From Codonopsis lanceolata (lineage: Eukaryota; Streptophyta; Magnoliopsida; Asterales; Campanulaceae), in the NCBI GenBank assembly GCA_013146195.2, contig CM028381.1:94815255-94879254 (forward strand): 64,000 nt of DNA. Direction: 5' to 3'. The notes under the pieces were generated by a model that did no database searches, was not told where the DNA came from, and was given only the letters and a program-made list of their open reading frames with translations. Made by a program: the position numbers and the translations under genes. Below, one piece after another: positions 35,047 through 48,688 of the stretch. Positions within the stretch are counted from its first letter, which is position 1. Each line of letters starts with the position of its first letter.

Positions 35047-36640
35047 AATTCAAATTTCAAAATTTCAGCTATGCATTCTTTTCAAAATAATCTTGAGAAA
35101 TATATTTAAAAATTTAGAATATAACATATCTCAGACAGTAAAATGAAATATTTATCATTAAACAGTGTTTTTACTAAATACTTGACTTTATTTTATAAAT
35201 TGAAGTCTCAAATTATTAGATTTGTATTTTTTTTTCAAATTTTGTTTTAAAATATAATGATAAAGACTCAATTTTCAGGTTAATGAAAAATTAAAATGAT
35301 TTGAATAATCTATGGAGAGAGATCATTAGGATTTCTTACCGAATGTTAGGTGGATGAAATTTTGAAGTGAAAAAATATACGTCAAATGAAGGATTCTAGA
35401 TGAAGGGTTTTAAAGGATGTATTTGTTAGACGATGGATGTTGAATTTGATTAGGTATTGAGGTGGTGTATTGCTTATATTAAGAGTAGTTCTTTTGTAAC
35501 GCCATCTTAGAGATATTAATTCGTAAGACGGAGCTCCACACTCTCACAACGTAACCCACCAACATTTGGTTCGTAGGGTCAAGGAGATCTATCTTATATA
35601 AAATACACGTAATACTTGTTTTTTTTTTTTTTTTTATGTTTTTGCCATATATTAACAGGTTAAATGAAACAACTTACATGGCATGGGGCTTAAGGGCGGA
35701 TATGAGATTTTAATGGGTTGAGTTTCATATATAGTAGGCCTTTTAGTGTTTTTCAAAAGAGCGAGTTTTTTTATTTCTCATTTTGAAAATGATCATAAGA
35801 AAATAATATTGTGCCTTGATAATTTTGTTGAAGTCATTTGAAAGAGATGTATTAAAGTCTTTTGAATTATTTAGTCCACATGAAAATAATAGTATGAATG
35901 GATATTTTTTTGGTGTTTGTTTCTTTAATTTAATAATTTTATATAAATTATGTTGCAGAAAATATTGCTTCCCAGCAGTATAATATTTGAGGTTCTAATC
36001 AAAATGTGTTGCATCATACTTCAATTCTTCCTTTATCAGATATCACAAATGATAAGATATATTATACTATTTTTAAAGTAAATTTTATTATATTTATTTA
36101 TTTATATATATTTAAAATATTTAAAAAAATCCAGCTGCTACATAAGTACATAATACATGGAAGATCAATTTCTATACATACTCATATTTCACAAGTTCAA
36201 GCATCTTGCTCATTGTTAATTCAACAAATCATGTAGCATGCTCAAAATCCTATTGTAATTTCAAATAAGAAAAAGTGTTTAAATAGATCTCTCTCATTAC
36301 TCAATGTAATGTTTTGTTATAAATTTTGCAATACTTTTTATATATATACAACATTATCATTGGACAAGTACGATTATTACAATTATCACATAACATAATT
36401 TGAAAGCCCTTACGATCAGTAACTCTAGACAAATCAACATACAGTTGGCTAGACCAAAAACAAGACTTTTCAAAAGAGTCCTACATTAGACAATGATTGT
36501 CACTAACTTTTATTTATATAGACATTGCGTAAGACACCATCACCGGAAACTGTCTTATTTGAAATTTGAATGAAATTCTATGATCAGATGATGTCAGTGA
36601 CATTCTTGGAATCAAAATGATACCACTACAATAACCATTT
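35047..36640. other. AT-rich spacer, no gene seen
   Basis: Low-GC DNA with poly-T runs (for example near 35620) and no supported coding or transposon signature. Confidence 0.5.
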
Positions 36641-36644
36641 AAAA

Positions 36645-37590
36645 GAACTCAACATGTTTTTTGTTAACATGATCACAAATTGTACCATTTATGGACGCAT
36701 TGCAAAGTTTTGAGACTAACAAAAAATATAAGACTACAAGCTCTTGGCAATGAAGAACGTGGTCTCGTGTTGAAGGCATTTTCTTAGTGGGTTTTAAGTG
36801 TTGGTGACGAAACATATGGTGGTGAAAATGATGGTGTTGCCACAATAGAAGTTCCAATGATCTTTTGGTTAATGCATCCTATAATTTGATCCAGTAAATT
36901 GTTGAAAGTACATATCCGTCATTTTTGGAGTCTTTTGATGATGTGTCATATTTGTAAGGAAGAGATATAATTTCCTTGACGCTTGATGTTGTTGACACCA
37001 TAAATAAGTACATGGTTTCTAACAATCACTTAGAAGGAAGCACTTATTTGAGTTCAGATTCTATGTGCAAGGCAAAGAACAACACAAGTTTGTTTGAAGA
37101 TATTCATTCTACAAAGTTTTTGAATAGTATAAAGTGTTCAGGATTGCCCAACCATGAATTAGCACTTAAGGTTGGTGTTTCGGTAATTTTGTTGAGAAAT
37201 ATTGACCATGTTGCAGGGTTGTGCAATGGAATAAGACTAATCATTACCATGCTTGAGAATCACATTGTTGAAGCAATTTTTTTTAATAGAAGCAATGTTA
37301 GAGACAAAATATGTTTACACCAAGAATGTCATTATCTCCATCAGATGTGATGGTGTCTTTCAAGTTCCAGAAAAGAGTTTTTTCATTAGCAGTATCGTAT
37401 GCGATGACAATTGACAAAAGTTAAGGTCAATCACTTTCTCATGTAAGACTCTTCTTGGAGAAGCCATCATTCAGTTATGACCAGTTGTATCGTAGTTTCT
37501 TGGGTAACAAACCATTCTGACTTGAATATAATAATATCCGATGAAGATGGAAGACCAAAAAATAAAACAAAAAATTATGTATAAGGAAAA
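36645..37590 (+). pseudogene. Helitron helicase (PIF1-like) C-terminal relic
   Basis: The plus strand shows, in order, the tail of plant Helitron Rep/helicase proteins. It begins with a degenerate NMR-like start, then GENDGVATIEVP, then TLDVVDTINKYM, YLSSDS, the conserved LPNHELALKVGV and LLRNIDHVAGLCNGIRL, and further frames resembling the 'AMTIxKSQGQSL' and 'DEDG' motifs up to 37590. The best open stretch is 36976-37350 (124 residues). Stops and shifts break the rest, the N-terminal Rep domain and the Walker motifs are missing, and no TC...CTRR Helitron ends were identified. Confidence 0.85.
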
Positions 37591-38149
37591 TTTTCAATAT
37601 CTATAATATTACCAATAAAGTAATGTATTTCTATTTAAATAGTTGTTTCAAACATTACTTTTCTTAATTTATTCTTTTGATCTTTATTTGCTTCTTCGCT
37701 TGGCTTGAATATTATTTAATTAAAATATATTTTTTGTTCATGTGTTAAACGCACAAGTGTAAAAATAGTTTTATCTAAGAAGAGGGAGAGGAGTTGAGAA
37801 GAGGAAAGGAGAGAAGGAGAAGGTACTCGGAGGAAGGGGAAAGGGAAGATATAAGGAGATTGACAGGGTTTGATCCCTTCTTCCTCAGAAACAAAAATGG
37901 CATTGGGCACAGGGGGGAGAGGACGACACAAGGAAGAGAAAAAACAAAAAACAAAAAAAGGAAGAAGAGGGTTATTTAGTCTTTTCTCGCAATAGCATTT
38001 TTTAAAATATTTTGAATGGGGTGTATGGAGTTGGACGTTGGGTGTTAATAACCCCTTTTTTTTATCAAAGTAAAAACTAAGTAAAACGGTCTTATAGATC
38101 TTAATTCATAGACAGAGTTATCTATATTAAATGGGTTAGCATTAGTCCC
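37591..38149. other. Spacer with a purine-rich tract
   Basis: AT-rich sequence; 37776-37985 is strikingly purine-rich on the plus strand (gagaggaagagg-type). ORFs there are compositional. No gene seen. Confidence 0.5.
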
Positions 38150-38854
38150 AAAGGGCACAAAACTAGGCTAGAAGGGGGGAGTGTTGAATAGCCTATTTAC
38201 ACTTAAAAACTTTTCGAGAAAAGTTCCTTTTTCAAGTACTAACAGCCTATATAAAAGGTTGTAGTAGCGAAAGAGTTGCAAGGAAGACAGACTAAGTCTG
38301 CTGGGTAAGCACTACCAGTAGACTTGGCTGTTCTCTTAAGTTTGATGCTCGAAGGAAATAAGTTAAAGAACAAATAAGAGTATAAAATAGTAAATGCGAA
38401 AAAATAATGAACACATGTATTTTGAGATGGTTCGTACTATAAAGAGTACTACATCCACCACCAAAGTAGTCAACCTTGGATTTGAAAATGCACTATGTTT
38501 TCCATTAGTTCTATTACAGAAATCTCGAATAGATCGTGTACAAAATATTTGAATTGTGTTTGGTGGTTAGTAGTGAATATCTGGGAAACAGAATATTCAC
38601 TGTGCTAAAGAATAGTTAATGAATACAACAAGAGGAATGAGATAGGTAGCAATGAATGTGCAGTCTTTTTGTTGTTGTTGAGGACTTTGTTGATCAATTA
38701 GTGATCTCTTGAATGCCCTGATTAAGATGACTTAAAGTTGTTGAATATTTTCAGAGCATTGAATTCTTTTGGTCTTCAATGGAGGTATATATATGAGGGC
38801 CTTTTGAGACCGTTGGAGAAGATGAAGTGAGTAACAACTCTATTAGGTTGGAAG
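38150..38854 (-). repeat. Sirevirus-like LTR fragment, reversed
   Basis: The plus-strand phrase ctaggctagaaggggggagt followed by gttgaatagc is the reverse complement of the Sirevirus LTR 3'-end signature seen at about 15985-16005. Similar words 'gttcgtactataaagagt' and 'gatcgtgtacaaaatatttg' echo the LTR at 14757 in reverse. It is cut at 38855 by the family A LTR. Confidence 0.6.
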
Positions 38855-41725
38855 TGTAACACCCCGGATTCTTGCATGTGTATTGTGTACTTGCCTTCAT
38901 GTTTTCTCGTTGATTATGAGCATGTTTACTTGGTATATATATATGATTTAGAAGCATTCTTAAATCATTCATGAAGCCCTTAACATGTTTAGAATCATGT
39001 ATGCTTACTTGTTGAATCGCCAGTTCGATTGCTTTGTTTTGGCCTTAGCGATTTCCTTCGTTGCCTGTATTGCTTGTATTTCGACGTGCGAAGTGTTCGT
39101 TGAGTTCTTGGACTTGTATTCAAGTCATAACCATGTTTAAGCAAGCCTTGTCCATGTCCAAGTTATTCTAGTTTGATTGGTGCTTGATTGGTGTTTGATT
39201 CGTTAACCATTCGTCGCTTGATTCGAGCCTTGTTTTACCTTGTTCCGGATGTTGTTCGGGTGTGTTTCCGACTTGTTTTGAGTTGGGTTAGACCTTAGAA
39301 TGGTTGCCCATGAGTTTGGGATCATTTAGGTCATGTTTAGACCAAGTTCAAGGGCTTGCCGAGGCGGATCGAATTTGTGCATTTGTGCAAATCAGCTCCG
39401 AGCCTCGAGATCCCTGCTGGCGCCCTCGAGGCGCCCGCCTCAAGTTCTGGGAACTCCTACGAGATTTTCCCCTGTTTTGCTGTGTACGACTTTTGGCACT
39501 CAAACCCCTATCCAAACTATTCCTAAACCTCACTTAAACCTTCCTAACACTCCTTGATTATGTCCTAACATTATTAACATGTTTTAAGAGTGGATTGAGA
39601 GTCCATTAGTGAGCATTAACAAGCCAAAAATCAGATATTTTCTCACCACATGAAAGTGACACTTGTCCCACTCAGATTTTTGAACCTTTAAACACCACAA
39701 GCTGATGTTTGACCTTCATTCTTCACCCTCACTCTCCAAGAACGAAATTTCTTCCTCTCCCAAGTTCTTCCATGGTTCCTTGAAGGTATTCTCTTGGTCC
39801 TCCATCATCTCTTCATCCTTTGCTCAAGCCTCCTTCTTCAAAAGTGTTGAGCTTGTAGAGTTGATCAGTTCCAACCGATTGGTTTGTGCTCTTCCCATCT
39901 TCTTCCTTGGTGAAAGGTAAGCTATTGATTTCCCTTAGGATGTATGTTAGACTTGCCATGTCCCCCTCTTCTCATGATTTCCATGCTTCTACCTTGTCCA
40001 TGCCATGCTTGATGATGAGTTGAGTTTGTAAGGATTTTGAATGATATATTCATCTTGTTGTTTTGGTCCTATGCCTAGAATTAAATATGTTCTATGCCTC
40101 CTTAGGAACAACTATTGTTCTTGGACTAATGACTTTTGATAACTCTATGAGATTATGAATTCTAGGGTTTCATATGCTATGAATTGTTCATCCTATTGAT
40201 TGGGTCCTATGCTTAGAATCAAATGTGTTCTATGTCTTTCTAGGATTAACTAATGTTCTTGGACCTTTGTCTTTTGATAACTTTTGAAATAATGATTCTA
40301 AAGTTCCCATGAAATATTGAATTAATGATAATTCTTGACTATGGTTGTTAAGTGGATTAATGGCCTAGTCTACTCGATTCGAGAACTTAGAAAAGGGTTT
40401 TGGATGCATTTAGCATTTAAACTCTATTGGATGAATTTTTAGAGACGACTCAGAGAGTCAAACTTAGTGAGTCATTGAACAATACCGGCTCAATGATCAA
40501 TCCCTACGACGTTCTAAACACGTTTCTCTAAGAATGATAATTCTAGACTATTGAATTGGATTGATTACCATGCTTGATTCTTGATGTCATATAATAGAAT
40601 ACCTATTTGACATGTTGAGTTCGCTCTTGTCGAACTCAATCCTGCTTGATTATTGATGAGAATATTTACTTGTCATGAACGAGATCGCTCTTGTCGACCT
40701 CGTTCCCTACTTGAAATTTGTTAAGTAGACACTACTTGGCATTTGCATGAGTCCAGTGGCACCAAACTCCTGTCCTTGTTCACACACGCCTCTACTGTTT
40801 TTGGCCACGGTGGGGGAAGTAGCTCCCTTTGCGTATGAATCAATACGAGCATCATTGGTGTCTATCCGGGCATTCCTCGGAAGGTCGATGTACTTACACA
40901 TCCGACACATGCACACTCCGGATAACGCTTGTATGCGCAGAACTACGTAGCGGCCGGCTCTCCATATATCCTTATCCTATGTGATTTAATTACGAGCACC
41001 TATGTGAAACAATGTGCATCTTGGATATATGATCTCTATGCTTATGTGACGATATCTTGCCTTGTATGTTGCATATTGCCATGACATGCATGATTGATAG
41101 CTTACAAGTCTTTATGACTTACCCATTCCCCTTTACTGCTTTAGATCCTAGCAAAACAGGTCCTTCCCGTTGAGGCTTGCGGTGTTCGTGCCTTGTTCCT
41201 CTTTTGTCCGTCGTTGCGGTTGAAGAGGTGGTTTAGATGTCCTCTTCCTTTCTTTTGTTATTTTGCAAGGACGATGGGTTAAAGCAAGTCAATTAGACTA
41301 TGCTTGGGAATTTGTATAGAACTTGATCTTGTTACTTTTATTAGCTACTTGTAGTTTAACACTTGTAGTACTTGTAACCCTTTTTATCGGCATTGTGTAA
41401 GCCGAGCTTGGTTATCTTGTTAATAGTTCACTACGTATAAGTCTTCCGCTGAGCATCCTATTAGCTCTTATTTAATTCTTGTCCATAAACTGTTAGCTTG
41501 GGTTCCGGCATGTAGTGTCGCCGATGACTTGGTTTAATTGCTTAACTGTTTTATCAGGTTTGAAAAGTTTTAAAAATACCGGCCTTTTAGGGCGAGGCGT
41601 GCTCGTCTCTAATGTTGCGTCACGTCGTTTTCTTAAAATGAGTCCTTGCATGTTAATTGTCCACTTGTTTTCCCTTATTTGGGCGGTCCGACCTCGGTTC
41701 CACCGGGCCGGGTCGGTCGCCCAGC
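38855..41725 (+). repeat. Family A 5' LTR (about 2.87 kb)
   Basis: Starts TGTAACACCCCGG and ends at about 41725 before the primer site. It is homologous to the reversed solo LTR at 17423-20414 over most of its length, including the ggctctccatatatcctt and cttccgctgagcat blocks. The outer ends differ (TGTAACACC here, TGTGAGAACCC there), so they are subfamilies. A GC-rich hairpin is at 39428-39441 (GAGGCGCCCGCCTC). ORFs at 39304-39557 lie in this box and are not genes. Confidence 0.85.
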
Positions 41726-41726
41726 T

Positions 41727-41738
41727 TGGTATCAGAGC
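41727..41738 (+). other. Primer-binding site, tRNA-Met type
   Basis: TGGTATCAGAGC just after the LTR, identical to the site in family B and in the copia at 58096. Confidence 0.9.
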
Positions 41739-43286
41739 TCTCGTTAGCTATAAGCCAGGATAGGTTCCATGGCCTTGGCTGGGTTTGGGTTGTCGTTGAG
41801 TAATCACCGTCGAGTGTTCTTGTTAGTGCCTATTCGGCATGTTCTTTTGTACAAGTATAGGACTTGGAGTACTAAGTTCGATTTGGTCTAGATTGTCGTG
41901 AGTGCAAGCTTGTGTCTAGGAGTACCATATTCCTCCTATGTTGCTTTTAAGGCTTCGATTATACCAAGTGTGTGTTCTTTGCTTTGTAGAGCTATTGTTT
42001 CTTGTCCGTTGTAAGTGACCCAATAAGCTCGGGTTGTCGATTCGGCGTGATCGTCGTGGTGTCCATTAGTGCCTTTGAGCGTGTTACACCTTCTTGAGCG
42101 GGCGTGGCTAAGCCTCCCGTGGTACCTAGTGTATTCCGTGATTTCTACATAAGTATATATATCTATTGTAGTGCCTAATCGTGAGTGCTTGGGCCTGCTA
42201 GTGTCGGGAATTGGAGGACTCTTTCTGCTGCATGTTATTGAGATTGAAGGGATACCCAATGATCAAGGTATTGTTGTGGTTTCAAGTTGAGACTTGGTGA
42301 GTACCGATAGGTGATCGCATGATCTATGATTGGATTAATCGTCAACTCGTTCTGGCTTGACCCATAGTGATTTGAGGTCTACTAGTTAATAACTATTTGC
42401 TAGCCAAAGATTATTAAGTTATTGTCTTGTACCGTTATTCGACTAATACGTTAATAGAGTATTAGCATTTTGTAAAAGGATTTATCTATCATTAGTGGAT
42501 CGTTAAGGGTATGAATGTTCCATACTTGGTATACTTGCATGGTAGATTAAAATACTATGTATATGATATTGATTTCCATGCCTAAATGTAACTATATTAT
42601 ATGTGCATGAGACCTTCATAAAGGATGCTCTTATGTGACTTGTAACCCCTCCCGTCCTTTACGGCGAAAGCTTTTGAAGTCACTTGAGAGGGCCACGACT
42701 TGATTATCAAGAGGTATTCGTCGGAGAACTAGAATGGTATAATATGATATAGGAATTGGTGAACCCATGACCAAATGAATGAAATTGAAAGTGGTATCTT
42801 GTTTTACTTGTGCAAATATGTGCAACGTGTATATTGAAATCATGCTACGAATAAATTGAACATGTGACATGATCGGATGAATTACATGGTATTGAATGTC
42901 TTCTTTGAAAGGCGAATATGTGGTCCATGATGATTGACTACTTGATTTTAGTGTAAGGCGTTAGACCCTAGAAATTCGTGTTGTGAGGAATAATTTAGTT
43001 AGCACGGAAAACTCTTTGTTGGAAAGTTTGTTAGTTCGGTGCAACTATTGCACATGCATACGAATCACATTTAAGTTGATAAAGAGGAATTTTCACCTCA
43101 ATGTCCACGTTTGTTGGAACTTTGTAAACCTCGATAATGTCCTTGAACCTGTCAAGAGTCAAGATGACTCGACTTTGGAATTGATTGGAGATGATGTTTA
43201 AGTATTTCTTTCCCTACCGTTTCCATGAGATTCGTTTCTTCATGACCCGTATTTTTGTATACGGCTTATCTACCTTTATTGAGCTT

Positions 43287-43386
43287 NNNNNNNNNNNNNN
43301 NNNNNNNNNNNNNNNNNNNNNNNNNNNNNNNNNNNNNNNNNNNNNNNNNNNNNNNNNNNNNNNNNNNNNNNNNNNNNNNNNNNNNN
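43287..43386. other. Assembly gap (100 N)
   Basis: Exactly 100 N. The left side belongs to the family A gypsy and the right side to a copia; true adjacency is unproven. Confidence 0.99.
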
Positions 43387-43499
43387 AAATAACTTTCATC
43401 GCCATCATCATCATCAGGTATAATGGAAATTCCTCTCGCCACGAAGTGGAGCGAGAGATGATGATAGAAACACCTCTTCGAGTAGGCAAAATGTGCGTC

Positions 43500-46400
43500 A
43501 AACAATGAAGAGAAGTTCATGTTTTAGGTGTGGCATGACAGGCCCTTGGCACTTGTAGCATCTTAGAAACGACTGAACATCTAGTTGATCTTTATGAGAG
43601 ATCACAAAAAGAAAAGAATGTAGAGACAAATTTCATTGAAAATGATCATGAAGATCTTCATTTTGATTTCGGTGATAGTTATCGCGACATGACCAATACC
43701 ATTAGTACGATATTGGTCATGAACAATAAATGAACATAGGAATGAAGCTATGGTCCTAGTTTGAGATAAAGGTCATGTGGAAAAAGTAACATGTGTTATG
43801 TAGGAACATTATCTGCTTTTCCTATGTATACTAGCATGCTTACAATAAAGTTTATATATGCATTTTGCATTCAATGTGTTATCATATTTATTCATCTTAT
43901 TTTTCTTTCTCTCATATTGAAATAGATCACAAATATGTTTGAATCCAAAAATCCAAGGAGGAGATTTATGACATGCACTACTAAGAAAACCATACTTCAA
44001 AAATAAGAAATATTTTTCTTATCTCAAAATTGACAATGCTAATGTCAACACTATATCCTGTAATGCCAAAATAATTGAAGGATTTGGCAAGCAATTTTCC
44101 TAATGCCCGGAGGCAACAAATTTATGATAAATAATGCATTGTTCTCTCCTAAATCTCAAAGAAACTTGTTAAGTTTCAAAGACATTCGTCTCCGAATGGA
44201 TATCATATTGAGACTATGAATACGGGGAATGATGAATATTCAGATTACCTCAAACACTTCCTGAAGCAAGTGTATATTGGAAAATTGTCTCTATCATCTG
44301 GATTGTATAGTACAATCATAAGAATATTTGAATCATATTCTCCGAAACCCCGGTTTGATCAAACATTTAAAGCTTGGCATGATCGACCTGGGCATCCAGA
44401 TCAATAATGATGCGTAGAATTATAGATAATTCTAGTGGTCATCCATTGAAAACCGTAAGATTTTTCAATCTAATGAACCTTATCAGGAGGCTTGTTCTCA
44501 TGAAAGTTGATAATTAAACCATCACCAACTAAAGTGGATATGAATCACCATCGTTTTTAAACGAATTGTGGTGATATATGTGGACCTATCCATCCACCAA
44601 GTGGACCATTCCAATACTTTATGGTATTTTTATTGATGCTTTAAAGCAAATGGTCGCACGATGTCATTATCAACTCGCAATACGGCATTTTGCCAAATTC
44701 CTTGCACAAATAATCAACCGAGAGCACAATTCCCAGATTATATGATCAAGAAAGTTAGACTTGATAATGCCGTGAATTTACATCTCAAGCATTCAATGAT
44801 TATTGTATGGCAATAGGACTGGTGTTGAACATCCAAGAGCCCATGTTCACACAAAATGGTTTGGTCAATCGTTGATCAAACGTATTCAACTCATTGCAGA
44901 CCATTAATGATTGAGAACAAAGCTCCCTACTTACGTATGGGGTCATGCTATTTTACATGCAACGATGCAATGCGATTCGCCTCGAGGCCAAGTGCATATC
45001 ACAAATACTCCCCAATACAGTTGGCATTCGAGGCGAGCCGAATCTATCCCATCTAAGAATTTTTGTCATTTGTGCGGTATATGTACCAATTGCTCCACCA
45101 CAACGCACAAAGATGGGACCACAAAGGAGATTTGAGTATATGTTGGGTATGAATCCCTTCTATAATAAAATATCTTGAACCAAAAGCGGGTGGCGTTTTT
45201 ACGGCGGCTTTGCCGAGTTGTCATTTTAATGAAGACAAGTTTCCACCTTTAGGTGAAGAGGGAAACAAGTGGGAAGAGAGATCAAATGGTGCACATCATC
45301 TTTATTACACCTTGACCCTCCACAAAGCAACGTGAAGCTGGAAGTTCAAAAGATCATACATTTACAAAATGTAGCAAATCAATTGCCGATGCATTTATAG
45401 ATACAAAGAAGAGTGACAAAGTCACATGTAACTGCGTTTATAAATGCTCTGCCCGAATTGAAATACCAAAGGGTGCCAAATGATAAAATGGCAAATGAAT
45501 CTAAGACACGCCGAAGCGTGGGCGACCCATTGGTTCAAAGGATAAAAATCCTCGCAAAAGAAAGTGATTGAAAATCTCCAATCACATGAAAGTGTTCGAG
45601 AAGAAACACGATGTGAAATTGTTCCGAAGAAGAAACATACGATCATGCAAATCTAGTAAGCCCCTGCAGTAATGATAACCATGAGATTTCCATTAATTAC
45701 ATGTGTAATGGAAAAATATGGAACCGAGATGAAATGGAGAATATTGATGATATATTCTCTTATTCGGTATCCCAAGAAATTAATAGCGGATCGAATGATC
45801 CGAACCAAAATCGTATCGAATGTCAAAAGAGGCATGACAAGATCAAATGGATAGATGCCATGAAGGAATTTGAATTAAATTCGTTGAATAAGCGAAAAGT
45901 ATTTGGATCTATCGTTCTCACTTTGAAGCTGTGAAACCCATTGGATACGAGATGGATTTTTGTTCGAAAGCGAAATGAGAAAAATGAGATTGTGAGATAC
46001 AAGGCTCGCCTTGTTGCCAAGGTTTTTCTCAAAGGCACGATTGATTATGAAGAAATGTATTCTCCCCTGTAATGGATGTTATTACGTTCGATATCTAATC
46101 GGCCAAATTTATCGGTTTCGAAAAATCTAGATATGCATCTCATGGATGTTGTAGCGGCTTATTTATACGGATCATTAGATGCCGATATTTATATGAGAAT
46201 TCTGATGGAATTAAAGTCAAGCACGCAGCGAGCTCAAAGCCCAAAGAATTATGTGCAATTAAACTACGGCGATCCTTGTATGGATTGAAGCAATCAGGTC
46301 GCATGTGGTATAATTGCTTAAGTGAGCATTTGTTAAAAAGCGGATATGTGAATGATCAATTATGTTCGTGTGTCTTTATAAAGAAAACGACAGTTGGATT

Positions 46401-47290
46401 TGCTATTATCGCTATCTATGTAGATGATCCAATATCATTGGAACTCCCAAGGAAATCAAAGAAGCAGCTTGATTACCTAAAGGGAGAATTTGAAATGAAA
46501 GATCTTGGAGACATTCAAATCTTGTCTTGGTTTACAAATAGAACACTTTCATAGTGGAAAATTTGTACACCAATCAAATTACACAAAAATGGTTTTGAAG
46601 CGCTTTTATATGGATAAGGCAAACCCTCTCACCAACCCCATGATTAATAGATCACTGAATGTTGAAAAAGATCCATTTCGTCCTTGTGAAGAGAATGAAG
46701 ATATACTTGGTCTGAAGTACCATACTTAAGTGCTATTGGAGCTCTTATGTACCTTGCTAATTGTACTAGACGGATATAGCATTTGCTACAAATCTATTGG
46801 CAAGATATAGTTCATCTCCATCACGGAGACAATTTGAATGGTATCAGCACATATTTCGTTATCTTGAGGGACGATCGATTTAGGATTATTTTATCCCAAA
46901 GATCAAGGGATGACGATTGGTTTTGCGGATGCAGTTATTTGTCACGATCCTCATAGGCGGATCACAGGCCGGCTATGTCTTCACGATGGGTGGTACTTGC
47001 AATTTCTGGCGTTCTCAAAAGCAAACAACTAGTTACTACATCGTCAAATCATCTTTGAGATGATCGCTATTTCATGAAGCCGATCGAGAGTGTGTATGGA
47101 TTCGATCTATGACTTCATATTCAAAATGTTAATGCGATGGACTACTGTCAACAAAACCCGATCTGCAAATATTATTTGAAGACAATGCGCGTAATAAATA
47201 TGTCACCCAAGTAAAGAGGATACATCGAAAGTGACGAGTCCAAACATATCCCCTAAGCTCTTTTTATACCTCAAGAAGCCTTGAAAGAAG
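43500..47290 (+). pseudogene. Copia gag-pol relic
   Basis: Recognisable blocks: a degenerate zinc knuckle (CFRCGMTGPWH, about 43520) followed by EHLVDLYERSQKEK; pre-integrase words (LFSPKSQRNLLSF at about 44145; WHDRPGHP at about 44378); integrase C-terminal words about 44850-45140; reverse transcriptase (MDVVAAYLYGSLDADIYM at about 46142; YVDD at 46417-46428 intact); and RNase H to about 47290. It would encode particle protein, integrase and reverse transcriptase, but every domain contains stops, and the protease is not recognisable. Confidence 0.85.
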
Positions 47291-47654
47291 AAAGAGGTCG
47301 GCATCAAGATTTCATATGTTCGATCAAGTGATAATGGCTTGTTTCTTTGCAGATTTATTCTGAAGTACTCCCACTACAACCTTCTAAAAGCATGTTCACA
47401 ATATTGGGATGCGAAATCTCTGAATTACAAGGTGATTTCTCTTGACCCTTGTCGATTAGCATATATGGTTGTATTTTTCCCTTTATCATGGTTTTTCAGG
47501 TTTTCCATGAAAAGGTTTTTAACGAACGACCCATGCACACAATTGGTGGCTTTAAGTTGTGTGCGTTTTTCCTTATGTCGATTTTTTCCCTCTTGGGTTT
47601 TTCGAGGCTTAAAGGTTTTTAACGAAACACACTTAGTCAACTTATGCTATGTTC

Positions 47655-47662
47655 AGGAGGAG
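47655..47662 (+). other. Polypurine tract
   Basis: AGGAGGAG immediately before the LTR start. Confidence 0.6.
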
Positions 47663-47819
47663 TGTTATAATAAATGAACATAGCCGTAGCTAGCATACTA
47701 GGTTGGCATGTTTTGTCAACAATGGGCAACAAAATTAGCCGAATGCTTCGTTCATTGCTTTCGATTTATAAATACCAAGCTGCAATGTAAGGCTTTTTAA
47801 TACATGATGATTCCTCGAA

Positions 47820-47878
<59 letters not shown>

Positions 47879-47925
47879 AAGTTTTGATACCCCTGAGTCT
47901 TAATTTGTGGTTGCTAACTGTAACA
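47663..47925 (+). repeat. Copia 3' LTR (263 bp)
   Basis: Starts TGTTATAATAAATG and ends CTGTAACA, with TGTTA/TAACA inverted ends. It contains the (TC)n run. The candidate target duplication after it is CCCAT (47926-47930); the 5' partner is not visible. Confidence 0.75.
47824..47878. repeat. (TC)n microsatellite
   Basis: Uninterrupted TC dinucleotides to 47870, then a slightly imperfect tail; lies in the leader part of the copia LTR. Confidence 0.97.
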
Positions 47926-48688
47926 CCCATACTTTGTCGTGTTGGTTTTATTACTATTACTTTCTAGTCAATTGTCCGCAAAGCTCCATCAAACCCCGTC
48001 TCCCCTACACAAGAAATGGGTCCACTGTCCAGATAATAATAAGAAAGCCAAAATATGAAAAACATCTCAAAATAACCACTTAATTCCATAATGCTCTTTA
48101 ATGTTAAAATTTTTCCAATTTTATACCAAATCTTACCATTTGTCCCAGTTAAGACCCTCCCGTTAATGATTTTTAGAAATGCTAACGGATGAGGGGTCAT
48201 TTTGATCAATTTACCTGACCAATTTAGGAAAACCGGCAATTCCATTAAAATTTTATAGTTAAAAATTGCAGCGACAAAAGCACAAAAGCAGGGGGATCTT
48301 AATCAAGCTGATACTCAAACAAGATCAAGAAATATCATCAATCCCTTATTATTTATACTAAAGGAACCCGATTCCACCTAACTTGCTGCCAACGAACTGA
48401 AAACCCACCAAAAAGAGAGTAAATTTGCCAAGACTCACAACAAAAAATCATTAACTGGAAGGAAACAAGAACCCAGATAATGCTAGTGTAATAATAGAAC
48501 GATTTTATCTAGGATTAGTGCTATCGAAGAAGTTCTCGTATTCTGAGACTTTGGCCCCTGTTATGCTCGGGGGGACTCTCACGAACTAAGAAAGCGGGAA
48601 GAAGAAAATTTACACAGTCTGTTAGATAGGTCAAGCCGGTCTCCTCCTATGATTAGGACAGAAGCCTAAGCTTTTACCGAAACCTGGA

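Larger units (their letters stand above)
38855..43286 (+). mobile_element. Family A gypsy element, 5' LTR and noncoding leader
   Basis: An LTR (38855 to about 41725), a tRNA-Met primer site and 1.5 kb of internal DNA up to the N gap. No gag or pol motif is visible in the internal part. The 3' LTR is not found after the gap, where an unrelated copia begins. It resembles the family B element in organisation and is probably also a non-autonomous derivative. Confidence 0.75.
43387..47925 (+). mobile_element. Decayed Ty1/copia retrotransposon
   Basis: From a gag zinc-knuckle remnant through integrase, reverse transcriptase and RNase H to a polypurine tract and a 263-bp 3' LTR, in normal copia order. 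The 5' LTR and gag start are missing at or beyond the gap. All frames are broken by stops and shifts. Confidence 0.88.

Noticed and set aside
36625..36640. cactacaataacc as a second CACTA end
   Set aside because: Only the first eight bases match; no sub-terminal repeats and no 3-bp duplication partner.
37716..37979. Charged ORFs on both strands
   Set aside because: Purine-rich low-complexity DNA; no motif or start context.
39304..39557. GC-rich ORFs on both strands
   Set aside because: They coincide with the hairpin box of the family A LTR and overlap in several frames; compositional.
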